NCBI GenBank assembly: GCA_000720375.1
Contig: JOAA01000018.1
Location: forward strand, 62,001-126,000
Length of the DNA: 64,000 bases
DNA from: Rhodococcus rhodnii
GTDB lineage: Bacteria; Actinomycetota; Actinomycetes; Mycobacteriales; Pseudonocardiaceae
Direction of reading: 5' to 3'
Shown: positions 46,801 to 54,451 of the stretch, one piece after another
Layout of the letters: each line of letters starts with the position of its first letter
Numbering within the stretch: the stretch's first letter is position 1
The notes under the pieces: model-generated
Seen by the model: the letters and a program-made list of their open reading frames with translations, nothing else
What the model was told of the DNA's origin: nothing
Database searches by the model: none
Position numbers and translations under genes: made by a program

Positions 46801-47832
46801 ATGGATCCGAAAGCAGTGCGGATCGTGCACCTGCCAGGTGCCACGTTCGAGGCGTTGGCCAGGGGTGACCTGTCGGCGGCGAACTCGGTGAGTCCGATTG
46901 AGTTGACCGACTACTTCGCGGGTCCTGACTGGCGAGGGGTGTGGCAGATGCGCCACGCCCAGGTGCAAGAAGACCCTGCGGCCGCGGACTGGGTCACCGG
47001 CGCCATCTGGGACGAACAACGGGCCCTGGCCGTGGGGCGCGCCGGGTATCACGGGCCGCCCGACGCAGCAGGGATGGTGGAGATCGGTTACGCCGTCGAC
47101 CCTGCGTACCGACGGCAGGGTTATGCCCGCGCGGCTTTAGAAGCGCTTTTGCTCCGTGCGGCCTGCGAGCCGCAGGTCCGGACTGTCCGGGTGAGCATCA
47201 GCCCGGACAACGTCGCGTCCTATCGGTTGGCGTCCCAGTACGGCTTCGTCGCCGTGGGAGACCAGTGGGACGAAGAAGACGGGCTGGAGATCATCTACGA
47301 GGGGTCGGCGCGAAGAGCCCATAACTTGCCCTGGATACGGCAATACGCAGGGGATGCCGGTTCCGTACGACATCCACTGCGTATTGCCTTTTGCCGCCGA
47401 GCCAGTGGCGTGGGGCCTGCGACCGTTCGACGCGACTGCCGTCAGCGCGTCGACGCCGGGAGGCGAAGGCGTCGACCGCCGGAGATTTCATCCCGGGGGC
47501 AGGATCGCCGATCGCGGCTGGTGGGGCCGCGTTCACCGGAGGCAGTCGCGGAACGGGAGGCCGCACGCCAAGTGCTGGTGCTCGGCAGGCCGCCAGGTCC
47601 TCGTCGTCGCTGCGGTTGCGGGAAAACCGGCGAATCGACCGAGAACGAGGCAAACCTGAGTGGCGCTATGGAGTTGTCAGTGTGCCTGGGCCGGTTGGGC
47701 CCGAAAGTCGGGCTGGGCGTGCCTTGGCGCTATGGAGTTGTTGGTGTGCGTTGGCCCGCTGAACCCGGGATCGGGCTAGGCGTGGCCTTGGCACTGTTGG
47801 GTTATCGGTGCACCTGGGCGGGCTGGGCCTGA
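46801..47832 (+). CDS. GNAT acetyltransferase with abnormal C-terminal readthrough
   Basis: The frame is 343 codons, but the GNAT fold ends near residue 170 (GLEIIYEGS). The fold is clear: MVEIGYAVDPAYRRQGYARAALEAL holds the acetyl-CoA pyrophosphate loop (RRQGYA), and PDNVASYRLASQYGFVAVG is motif B. After that the frame becomes Arg/Gly-rich, passes through a perfect hairpin with a T4 run (47339-47392) and enters the tandem repeat array. The natural stop has probably been lost by mutation, or the tail is non-functional; the long Arg-rich tail is unlike any GNAT I know. Coupled to the MOSC gene. Substrate unknown. Confidence 0.75.
   Translation: MDPKAVRIVHLPGATFEALARGDLSAANSVSPIELTDYFAGPDWRGVWQMRHAQVQEDPAAADWVTGAIWDEQRALAVGRAGYHGPPDAAGMVEIGYAVDPAYRRQGYARAALEALLLRAACEPQVRTVRVSISPDNVASYRLASQYGFVAVGDQWDEEDGLEIIYEGSARRAHNLPWIRQYAGDAGSVRHPLRIAFCRRASGVGPATVRRDCRQRVDAGRRRRRPPEISSRGQDRRSRLVGPRSPEAVAEREAARQVLVLGRPPGPRRRCGCGKTGESTENEANLSGAMELSVCLGRLGPKVGLGVPWRYGVVGVRWPAEPGIGLGVALALLGYRCTWAGWA
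47339..47392 (+). terminator. strong hairpin with T-run after the GNAT domain
   Basis: GGCAATACGCAG/CTGCGTATTGCC, 12 bp, extended by GGATG/CATCC across a one-base offset, with a 14-nt loop and TTTT directly after. It is a textbook intrinsic terminator, yet it lies inside the open GNAT frame. Confidence 0.8.
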
Positions 47833-48060
47833 CCTCGGCTCTTCAGTTGTCGCTGTGCCTCGGCGGGCTGCGCCCGAGAGTCGGGTTAGGCGTGGCCTTG
47901 GCACTGTTGAGTTATTCGGTGCACCTCGGCCGGTTGAACCCGGGGACCGGGCCGGGCGTGGCCTCGGCGCTATGGAGTTATCGCTGCACCTCAGCTGGCT
48001 GGACCCGGGATCGGGCTGGGGCCTGCCTTGGCACTGTTGAGTTGTCGGTCTGGGGTGGCT
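47664..48060. repeat. tandem repeat array, seven units of about 64 bp
   Basis: Units start at 47664, 47728, 47792, 47839, 47902, 47968 and 48032 (lengths 64, 64, 47, 63, 66, 64 and a partial). Heads alternate between two types, CGCTATGGAGTTGTC (units 1, 2, 6) and CACTGTTGAGTTATC (units 3, 5, 7); unit 4 is mixed. All complete units except unit 3 carry a CCCGR-N2/3-YCGGG hairpin followed by TWGGCG-like bases and GGCCTTGG. The pattern is a minisatellite like the mycobacterial MIRUs, with no unique spacers, so it is not a CRISPR. The upstream stretch 47393-47663 has no gene I can support apart from the GNAT readthrough frame. Confidence 0.9.
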
Positions 48061-48689
48061 CAGTCGGCTGCGACGAGCTCGGACATCGAGCTCAGCCTGC
48101 TTGGGGTTGCCAGGGCGTCGGCGAGGGCTTCCTGGACCACGGCCGGCTCGGGCAGGCGCCAGCCGCACACCTCGGGCTTGACGCGCCAGTGGACGACGCC
48201 GTGCTCGAAGGGGCTCGGGGGCAGCGGCACGTAGCTTCCGGCGCCGTGCAAGGTGACATGCTCGTCAGCGGCCAGCTCGCGGCGCAGCGAACGCCCGGTC
48301 TTGGTCAGGAACATCCACCGGCCGGTCGGGGTCGCGACGATCGGCACCGGCATCCCGTAGGTGCGCAGCACACCGGCCGCCTTGCGGCCGAGCGAGTCGT
48401 CGACCTCGATCGCGTCGAGCACGACGCCCGTGGCAACCAGCAGGCTGTAGGGGCGCCCGGTCCACCATGCGGCGACCTGCTCCGGCTTGGTGCCGATGCG
48501 CTCCTGCCAGTCCCGGTGCACGGGAACCGGTCCGACGTTCTCGGTGCCCTCGCGGCCCGCCCACTGCGAGCCCGCCGGATAGGTGCCGGGCAGCACTGGC
48601 CACCCACGCCACGCGAGGCCGACCGCCTCCGCACGAAGTTCGATGCGGAAGGCCCCGCGCCAGCTATCCGACCAGTCTGTCTCCAACAT
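48060..48689 (-). CDS. bifunctional primase/polymerase (PrimPol)-like protein
   Basis: 209 aa. MLETDWSDSWRGAF, WQERIGTKPEQVAAWW, YSLLVATGVVLDAIEVDDSLGRKAAGVL, VATPTGRWMFL and GAGSYVPLPPSPFEHGVVHWRV match small actinobacterial proteins annotated as having an N-terminal archaeo-eukaryotic PrimPol-like fold. The acidic pair in LDAIEVDD sits where the metal-binding residues would be, and GSYVPLPP is a conserved late strand. No helicase domain is attached, so primase activity is uncertain. The last codon touches the end of the tandem repeat array. It is the first gene on the minus strand after the tad operon. Confidence 0.7.
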   Translation of the reverse strand: MLETDWSDSWRGAFRIELRAEAVGLAWRGWPVLPGTYPAGSQWAGREGTENVGPVPVHRDWQERIGTKPEQVAAWWTGRPYSLLVATGVVLDAIEVDDSLGRKAAGVLRTYGMPVPIVATPTGRWMFLTKTGRSLRRELAADEHVTLHGAGSYVPLPPSPFEHGVVHWRVKPEVCGWRLPEPAVVQEALADALATPSRLSSMSELVAAD

Positions 48690-48741
48690 CTTGGGTACTT
48701 GCCTCCTAAACCGGCGGGCACCATCCGTGCCCTACATCTGA

Positions 48742-49302
48742 CTAAACGGCACGACCGCCGTCTGTAGTAACTGTCTGTCGGCAACTGGTCGGTAATGAAC
48801 GGCGAGTGAAACCGGCCCGACGTTCCTGCCGAACGTCAACCGGTCGGCGGTACCGCTCGCCGACACGCCCGGACCCGTCGGTGATGCCGCTCACCGCTCT
48901 CGGGCGACCGCTGCCCGCGATCGAACCCGTGTTTTCTTCAGCCGGACTCATCTCCGCCACCGGTCCGGCCGTGGCACGAGCGGTGATCTCGCCTAGACCG
49001 ACCACCATGGTGATCACCTCGACACGTGCCACCCAACCGTTCATCCGGCATTCGCGCAGTCGCATCTCCATCCGATCGACGACCCATCGCGCCTGGCCAC
49101 AGGCGACCTGCTCGCCCCACGGCCCGTAGGCCGCAGCGGCAAGCGCGGAGAGATCAGCCGCGCTGTTCGCGCGGTGGCGGGCCGAGGCGACGGCACCGAT
49201 CATGAGCATCAGCCCGAAGATCATCACCAGCGCCGCCACCACGAACGCCGCCCAGACCGTCGCCGCACCGTCGTCGGTCCGAGTTCGATGGCATGGGCTC
49301 AC
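48742..49302 (-). CDS. TadE-like pseudopilin, Rv3654c type, with long C-terminal extension
   Basis: 186 aa; GTG start overlapping the stop of the TadE gene (GTGA). The N-terminus DDGAATVWAAFVVAALVMIFGLMLMIG is the TadE-like prepilin helix of the helicase/secretion neighbourhood family, with ADLSALAAAAY after it. Normal members end after about 110-120 residues (here near VGLGEITARA). The extra ~65 residues (AEMSPAEENTG...TTDGGRAV) are Arg/Gly/Thr-rich and resemble no domain, so they may be a readthrough tail. Last gene of the tad operon. Confidence 0.75.
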   Translation of the reverse strand: MSPCHRTRTDDGAATVWAAFVVAALVMIFGLMLMIGAVASARHRANSAADLSALAAAAYGPWGEQVACGQARWVVDRMEMRLRECRMNGWVARVEVITMVVGLGEITARATAGPVAEMSPAEENTGSIAGSGRPRAVSGITDGSGRVGERYRRPVDVRQERRAGFTRRSLPTSCRQTVTTDGGRAV

Positions 49303-49616
49303 CCAGCGGCCTCCGGTTCGGCCACCGCGAACGCGGTCCCTGTGATGGCCAGGTCCGGCAGCAGGCCGACGGGCGCGAACGCGACCTCGACGGTGATCTC
49401 GTCTCCTTCGGTGACCACCTGTAGGTTCGCCCCGCTCGGCGCGATCTTGCCCACCATCTCCGGTGCTCTGTCCTTATCGCCACGAGCGACCAGCCGCGCC
49501 GCCTCCCTGGCCGCGTCCACACATCTCAAATGTGCGTCCATGGCCATGAATCCAGCCGCGATGAGGGACAAGACAGTCATCAGCACACCGAGCACGATGG
49601 CCGCCTCGACTGTCAC
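49299..49616 (-). CDS. TadE-like pseudopilin (Rv3655c type)
   Basis: 105 aa from a GTG at 49616, the only start codon available, which overlaps the pilin stop (GTGA). The mature start VTVEAAIVLGVLMTVLSLIAAGF is the hydrophobic TadE helix; AAREAARLVARGDK follows, as is usual. The C-terminal half is a beta-rich domain (LQVVTEGDEITVEVAF). It is probably an extracytoplasmic minor pilin or assembly factor of the Flp system. Confidence 0.82.
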   Translation of the reverse strand: MTVEAAIVLGVLMTVLSLIAAGFMAMDAHLRCVDAAREAARLVARGDKDRAPEMVGKIAPSGANLQVVTEGDEITVEVAFAPVGLLPDLAITGTAFAVAEPEAAG

Positions 49617-49795
49617 GGCACCTGAATCGCCCCCTTGATCAAGTCGGTGATCAGTGCCCGGAACCAGTCGCTGGTGATGAGCATGACCAAGATCGTGGCG
49701 GCCGCGCCGACGACGAGGTAGAGCATCGCGTACTCGACCGTGACCGCACCCTCGTCGTCGTCGGGGAACTGGTGCAGCCAGTTGGTGCTCGGCAT
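49613..49795 (-). CDS. Flp-type pilin (DUF4244)
   Basis: 60 aa. MPSTNWLHQFPDDDEGAVTVEYAMLYLVVG shows the prepilin cut before AVTVEYAM, with Glu at +5 and a 20-residue hydrophobic helix; the short C-terminus is LITSDWFRALITDLIKGAI. It is the major pilin candidate of the operon, equivalent to Rv3656c. Its stop overlaps the TadE start. Confidence 0.88.
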   Translation of the reverse strand: MPSTNWLHQFPDDDEGAVTVEYAMLYLVVGAAATILVMLITSDWFRALITDLIKGAIQVP

Positions 49796-49840
49796 CGTTC
49801 GGTCCTTTCGGATAGCCGATTCGGGTCTTCTCCAGCACAG

Positions 49841-50545
49841 TCATCCGCCCAGCCCCAGGTCTCCGGCCAGCCCGGCGACGACGGGCACGATGCCCAGGCA
49901 CACGAAGGCGGGCAGAAAGCACAGCCCGAGCGGACCTGCGATGAGCACGCCGGCTCGCTGGGCGCGAGCCTCGGCGATGTCGTTCGCTGAAACTCGGACA
50001 TCGGTCGCCAGGGCTGCGGCAACTGTCGCCAACTCGGTCCCTGACCGCGCCGTTCGGCGTGCACTGCGCGCCAACGGTGCGGTGGCGGGAACACCGAGGG
50101 CCGGTCTCCAGGCATCGGAGCCGTCAGCGCCCAAGGCGAGCAACCCAGCAGTGGTCCGCAGTGCCTTGCCGCCGTCACCAGGCACCCGGTCTGCGATCAC
50201 GCCCACCGCCGCGGGCACCGGCAGGCCGGCCCGCAGGCACGCTGCCAGCAGATCCCAGCTCGTCGCCAGTCGAAGCGGATCCGCCCGAGGTTGTGGCGGT
50301 CTGAGCAGCCGTCTTGCGCCGAACCATGCGGCCACAGCGACAGGCAAGGCAATCACCCACGCGCCCAACACAGCTACCAGCCCCGCCGATGTGGCGGCGG
50401 CCGTCGCAGGAATCAAACGACTCCCGGACAGTCTCCGTCTGGAACGCCGTGCCAGAGCGGCGAGCCTCAATCTGGTGACCGCGGCACCTGGCGCCACGAG
50501 CAACGCTGCCGCCAACGCCACAAGCGCCCACGAGTCGATCGTCAT
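49841..50545 (-). CDS. TadC-like membrane platform protein (Rv3657c type)
   Basis: 234 aa from the ATG at 50545, which overlaps the stop of the TadB-like gene (ATGA). Type II secretion F domain: ATSWDLLAACLRAGLPVPAAVGVIA is the core cytoplasmic helix pair, and two to three membrane helices lie at the ends (GLVAVLGAWVIALPVAVAAW, LIAGPLGLCFLPAFVCLGIVP). It forms the inner-membrane platform with the TadB-like protein. Confidence 0.85.
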   Translation of the reverse strand: MTIDSWALVALAAALLVAPGAAVTRLRLAALARRSRRRLSGSRLIPATAAATSAGLVAVLGAWVIALPVAVAAWFGARRLLRPPQPRADPLRLATSWDLLAACLRAGLPVPAAVGVIADRVPGDGGKALRTTAGLLALGADGSDAWRPALGVPATAPLARSARRTARSGTELATVAAALATDVRVSANDIAEARAQRAGVLIAGPLGLCFLPAFVCLGIVPVVAGLAGDLGLGG

Positions 50546-51321
50546 GGCAGCACCACCTGACGGGTGAGCCGCCCGCTCCAGAGAACGCCTGCACAGATCA
50601 AGGCGACACCGACGACGAGCAGGACCTGACCGGCGAGCGTGCTGGACAACATCCGCAACGGCTGCGCACCGAGGAGTTGTCCCAAGCCGATCCCAGCCAG
50701 CGGCAGGCACGCCAGTACGACCGCACTGGTTCTCGGGCCTGCCATTCGCGCGTGTGTCTGCTTGGCGAACCGGACCCGCTGATCGAGGTCCCGCACCACA
50801 GCGGCCAGTACGTCGGCGAGCGGCAGGCCATGCCGTTGCGCCAACGCCCAGGCATGGGCGACGTCGGCAAAGAGCGGTTCGTGGACGGCCTGCTGGACAT
50901 CGCCACCCATGCGGGCCGCCGCCGCGATGGCACGCATCGCCTCGGCTCCGCTCGGCGGCGCGTCGGCCGCTACCGACTCGGCAGCGGCCACGGGATGCGC
51001 ACCCGCTTTGAGCTCACTCACCAGAGATCGCAGGGTTTCGACGAGTTCTTCGACGGCGGTCACTCGTTGCCGGAGCCGTTGTCTGGCTTGCCAGTACCGC
51101 CAGCCGACTGTTCCACCGACCGCGCAGGCGATCGCACCACCGGGCCCCAGCAGTACCCAACCACCCAGTCCACCAACGACTGCCAACAGCGCCATACTCG
51201 GTCTCGGCAGACGAAAAGCACGTCTGGGTGGGCTTTTCAGGGCGGTGAGGCGTTTCGATGCCGTGGCTGCCGGCCAGATAAGCAGTGCTGCTGCCAAGGT
51301 CAACGCGGTCACGGCGTCCAT
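50542..51321 (-). CDS. TadB-like membrane platform protein (Rv3658c type)
   Basis: 259 aa from the ATG at 51321, inside the last codons of the ATPase gene. T2SS F domain: VEELVETLRSLVSELKAGAHPVAAAESVA and AWALAQRHGLPLADVLAAVVRDL, with membrane helices near residues 40-75 and 195-255. It partners the TadC-like protein and receives the ATPase. Confidence 0.87.
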   Translation of the reverse strand: MDAVTALTLAAALLIWPAATASKRLTALKSPPRRAFRLPRPSMALLAVVGGLGGWVLLGPGGAIACAVGGTVGWRYWQARQRLRQRVTAVEELVETLRSLVSELKAGAHPVAAAESVAADAPPSGAEAMRAIAAAARMGGDVQQAVHEPLFADVAHAWALAQRHGLPLADVLAAVVRDLDQRVRFAKQTHARMAGPRTSAVVLACLPLAGIGLGQLLGAQPLRMLSSTLAGQVLLVVGVALICAGVLWSGRLTRQVVLP

Positions 51322-52463
51322 GGCGGCGTCACTCCTCTTTCGGTGAGCAATTCGGCCAAGACGGCCCTCGCGGGTAGCCGTTCGGCTGGCCGCCATGCCG
51401 GGCTTACTGTCACGTAGTCACCATTTCGTTGCAGCACACCGACTTCGGCGAGCCGCCGGGCATCGCCTTCGCGGCGCATGAACAGGACGGTCCGCACGGC
51501 GGCGGCCAGTTGGCTGTGCAAAGCGGACCGAGGCAGGCCGCCAAGTGCTGCCAGTGCTTCGAATCTGGCCGGCACCTCGGCCGGCGAGTTGGCGTGCAGC
51601 GTTCCGGCACTGCCTTCGTGTCCTGTGTTCAACGCCGTCAGGAGTTCGACGACTTCCGCACCACGAACCTCACCGACGACCAGGCGATCCGGCCGCATCC
51701 GCAACGCCTGCCTGACGAGCTCGCGAACGCCCACGCCTCCCGTGCCCTCGATGTTGGGCGGCCTCGCCACCAGACGGACGAACTGAGGGTGCACCGGGGC
51801 CAGCTCGGCCGCGTCTTCGACACAGACGATTCGTTCGTCGGGTGGGACCGCGCCGAGCATCGCGCCAAGCAAAGTTGTCTTGCCCGAACCTGTGCCGCCT
51901 ACCACGACGAACGCCAGCCGGGCCGACACAATGGCTCTCAGCAACTCGGCGCCTTGTCCGTCGACCGTCCCAAGTCGACAGAGCGTGTCCACGTTGTGTA
52001 CTGCTGGCCTGAGGACACGCAAGGACAAACAGGTCCCCGCCGGCGCAATGGGTGGCAGGACGGCGTGCATCCGGATGCCGCCCGGCAACCACGCGTCCAC
52101 AAACGGCTGTGCGTCGTCCAATCTGCGCCCGGCTGCCGCCGCGAGGCGTTGCGCGAGCCGCCGGACCGACGGCTCGTCCGGGAATCTGACGTCGGTCTTG
52201 CGTAGGCCGGTCTTGCCTTCCACCCAGACATCACCGGGCCCGGTGACGAGGACATCGGTCGTGTCGGGATCTCGCAACAGCGGATCCAGCGGACCGGCGC
52301 CCTCGAGTTCCTGGCCGAGCAGACGCAGAGCGTCCAGCACGTCTTTATCTCCTGCCACACCACCGGATTCGTCCCGGATCGCCGCAGCTACGCTGGCGAA
52401 GGTGATGCCTGTGCCCGCGTTGACGACACGGCGGCGCACGCGTTCGACGAAGTCTGTCTTCAC
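51309..52463 (-). CDS. tadA: secretion ATPase, TadA/CpaF type
   Basis: 384 aa hexameric ATPase that powers pilus assembly. Walker A GGTGSGKTTLLGAML (near residue 188), the Asp box ERIVCVEDAAEL, Walker B-like RMRPDRLVVGEVRG and the His box NTGHEGSAGTLHAN are intact. The N-terminal FVERVRRRVV precedes LRDPDTTDVLVTGPGDVWVE, the usual N-domain. It overlaps the CpaE-like gene by 4 bases (ATGA). Equivalent to Rv3659c. Confidence 0.93.
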   Translation of the reverse strand: MKTDFVERVRRRVVNAGTGITFASVAAAIRDESGGVAGDKDVLDALRLLGQELEGAGPLDPLLRDPDTTDVLVTGPGDVWVEGKTGLRKTDVRFPDEPSVRRLAQRLAAAAGRRLDDAQPFVDAWLPGGIRMHAVLPPIAPAGTCLSLRVLRPAVHNVDTLCRLGTVDGQGAELLRAIVSARLAFVVVGGTGSGKTTLLGAMLGAVPPDERIVCVEDAAELAPVHPQFVRLVARPPNIEGTGGVGVRELVRQALRMRPDRLVVGEVRGAEVVELLTALNTGHEGSAGTLHANSPAEVPARFEALAALGGLPRSALHSQLAAAVRTVLFMRREGDARRLAEVGVLQRNGDYVTVSPAWRPAERLPARAVLAELLTERGVTPPWTP

Positions 52464-53521
52464 GATGCCACTCTCTGTTCCACGCCAAGGGTTTCCAGTG
52501 CTCGCCGGGCCGCGTCGAGCAACGGTCCGCGTCTGCCGGTGAACTCGCCTTTCTCCAAGGCCTCAGCCAGCCCGCGTTGGTGCGGCATCCAGGACATCAG
52601 CGGCAGGCCAACGGCCTGCGCCACTTCGTCCGCCGTCAACCCGCCCGGCGCTGGGCCGCGGACGAGCACCTGCGCGACCACACCTCGTGCTTTCAACCGG
52701 TCGGCAACCAATGACGCCGACGCACACGCACGAAGCTCTGCGGGCACCACTATTACTGTGAGATCCGCGAGATCCAGTGCGGCTCCGGCCGTCGCCGACA
52801 ACTCACGCGGCAGATCGCAGACGACTATGTCTCCGCCGCGTCTGCCCGCTTCGATCACCGCGGTGACCGCATCCGGCTCCGGCGCGAATCCCTTTCTCGC
52901 GCCGGACACCACTTTCAAGCCTTCCCGGCCGGGCAGCGCGGCACGCAGCGACGACGCCGCGACTCTGCCTTTGACGTTCATCTCCGGCCAGCGCAAGCCT
53001 TTCTCGCTTTCGGCGCCGAGCACCAGATCCAGCCCGCCTGCCAGCGGATCGCAGTCGACCAGCATCGCGCGATGCCCTGCCCGAGCCGCCGCTCTGGCAA
53101 CGGCCGCAGCGAAAACTGATGCGCCCGCACCACCTCTGCCACCTACGACAGCCATCACCCGGCCGGGCGGTCCACCTGGACCTTCCGCGGCGTCGGCGAT
53201 CGCGTCGGCCAGCCAAGTTTCTGCCGTCGGTAGCTCGACGACCCGTTCGGCACCGAGTTCGATCGCCGCCTGCAGGCTGTCGATCGTCGACGCGTCAGGG
53301 GAAACGATGACGACGCGGCCGCGCTTCGGCAGCCGCTCGGCCTGGATCTCCCGCGCGCCAGCGGGATCGACGAGCACGAGCGGAGCGCTGGACCACAGCG
53401 GTCTTGCCGCGAGCGCGTCGGGCACGCGCCGCAGATCGCACCCGGCCGCGGCCGCGAGGCGCAGCAACTCCTCGAGCACAGCCTCGTTGTTGACGAGGAC
53501 TAGCGGTCGGTTCTCAGTCAT
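52460..53521 (-). CDS. CpaE/MinD-like ATPase (Ssd, Rv3660c type)
   Basis: 353 aa from the ATG at 53521. An N-terminal receiver-like domain without phosphorylation Asp is followed by a deviant Walker A domain: GGRGGAGASVFAAAVA, where the signature K is absent from its usual first position and the T/S after GA is Ser followed by Val. DCDPLAGGLDLVLGAE is the MinD/CpaE motif, and DIVVCDLPRE is Walker B. In mycobacteria the homologue Ssd affects septum placement; in tad systems CpaE localises the apparatus. It leads the operon; two DnaA-box nonamers lie about 100 bases upstream. Confidence 0.88.
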   Translation of the reverse strand: MTENRPLVLVNNEAVLEELLRLAAAAGCDLRRVPDALAARPLWSSAPLVLVDPAGAREIQAERLPKRGRVVIVSPDASTIDSLQAAIELGAERVVELPTAETWLADAIADAAEGPGGPPGRVMAVVGGRGGAGASVFAAAVARAAARAGHRAMLVDCDPLAGGLDLVLGAESEKGLRWPEMNVKGRVAASSLRAALPGREGLKVVSGARKGFAPEPDAVTAVIEAGRRGGDIVVCDLPRELSATAGAALDLADLTVIVVPAELRACASASLVADRLKARGVVAQVLVRGPAPGGLTADEVAQAVGLPLMSWMPHQRGLAEALEKGEFTGRRGPLLDAARRALETLGVEQRVAS

Positions 53522-53616
53522 CGGATTACCCCCGGGATTCGGCTGACGGGCTTGTGCGGCGTGTAGTTCCACGCTCCCGCTTGGCGGTTTTCGGGGCAAT
53601 GGGTGCGGGTTCGGGC

Positions 53617-53644
53617 TGTGGATAAGTGGGGTGGGTGTGGATAA
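53617..53644. promoter_or_regulatory. pair of DnaA-box nonamers upstream of the tad operon
   Basis: TGTGGATAA at 53617-53625 and 53636-53644 (TTATCCACA on the minus strand), 19 bases apart, 96-123 bases upstream of the ssd-like ATG. A TATACC hexamer on the minus strand near 53692-53697 could be the operon -10. The rest of 53522-54240 holds no gene I can support. Confidence 0.5.
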
Positions 53645-54240
53645 GTCGCCGGGAATGGGGCTTCGCGGGGGCTTTTTGTTGGTCGGGTGTGGTATACGCG
53701 GAGGCTTGTTCGCAGTAGGTGATCTTGGACCGAACCGTGGCCTGAGATGTTTTCGCTGCTAGAGAAGACCGTGCGACGAGCGGGACGCGGCCGGGTTTCA
53801 TGGAGCGAAGAGCCTGGGGTTGACGCCTGCCCAGCAGGTCGCAGCGACGTTTGCTGAACGGGGAGTTGGGATCTCGCAAAATTCCCGAAAGACGAGAACC
53901 CGGAAGGATTCCGCCAACGAAGAACTGGACTGCGAAGATTTGCCGGTGAGTAGCGCTCGAAGCCGCAGAAACTGAGGTCATTCAGCATTTCCTGGTGACC
54001 GCGTGCTGATCGCACGAGTACTCCGAGCACACAGGTCCACAGTGGACCAAGCGGCCCCGCGGACCCGGGACGACAGCCCAAACGGCCGACGAAGTCGTTC
54101 CGGCGCAGTGGTTCCACAGGAATCGACACGGTGTCGAGACACCATGTCCTACCCCGCACCCGACCGGTTTCTACGCTGACGTAGAATTTACCCGCGCGAG
54201 GATCGGTGGCCGGATTCTCCGGTTGCGCAACGGGTGCGGA

Positions 54241-54336
54241 TATGGGACGACCCCCGCCAGGGGGGAGGGACGGGGGTCGTCAATAGGTTCAGTCCCGGGG
54301 GGTCGGACTGAACCGGCCCGGTGTCGAAGACCGGAC
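54241..54336 (-). ncRNA. 6C small RNA
   Basis: Two stable hairpins whose loops contain CCCCCC on the minus strand, the defining feature of 6C RNA. Stem 1: GGTTCAGTCC/GGACTGAACC (54286-54314) with loop GACCCCCCG. Stem 2: GACGACCCCCG/CGGGGGTCGTC (54246-54281) with a C6 run in the loop. A TACAGT -10 lies at 54343-54348, giving a start near 54336; both ends are estimates. The place between the ssd-like and HAD genes is the same as the 6C/B11 locus in M. tuberculosis. 6C is an actinobacterial regulator whose C-rich loops pair with mRNA leaders. Confidence 0.88.
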
Positions 54337-54391
54337 GCTCTTACTGTATCCCCTTCCCGCGCGCTCGTGGTCATGGATACAGGTTTTTATT

Positions 54392-54410
54392 GGTGTGTCT
54401 TATGCACACC
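54392..54410. promoter_or_regulatory. palindrome upstream of the HAD phosphatase gene
   Basis: GGTGTG-TCTTATG-CACACC, 6-bp arms, 42 bases before the ATG. It may be an operator shared between the divergent 6C RNA and HAD promoters. Confidence 0.4.
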
Positions 54411-54451
54411 GACCATGCAGGCGTCCGCCAGACGGGGCATATGCTCGGCTT

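Noticed and set aside
47291..47653. Minus-strand frame of 120 codons after the GNAT domain
   Set aside because: It begins as an Arg-rich antisense of the readthrough region and spans the terminator hairpin; no support for coding.
47664..48060. CRISPR-like array
   Set aside because: The units are adjacent with no unique spacers, their length varies from 47 to 66 bp, and no cas gene is near.
53518..54159. Minus-strand frame of 213 codons upstream of the tad operon
   Set aside because: No motif and biased composition; it extends through the DnaA boxes and the ssd-like start region. Treated as non-coding.
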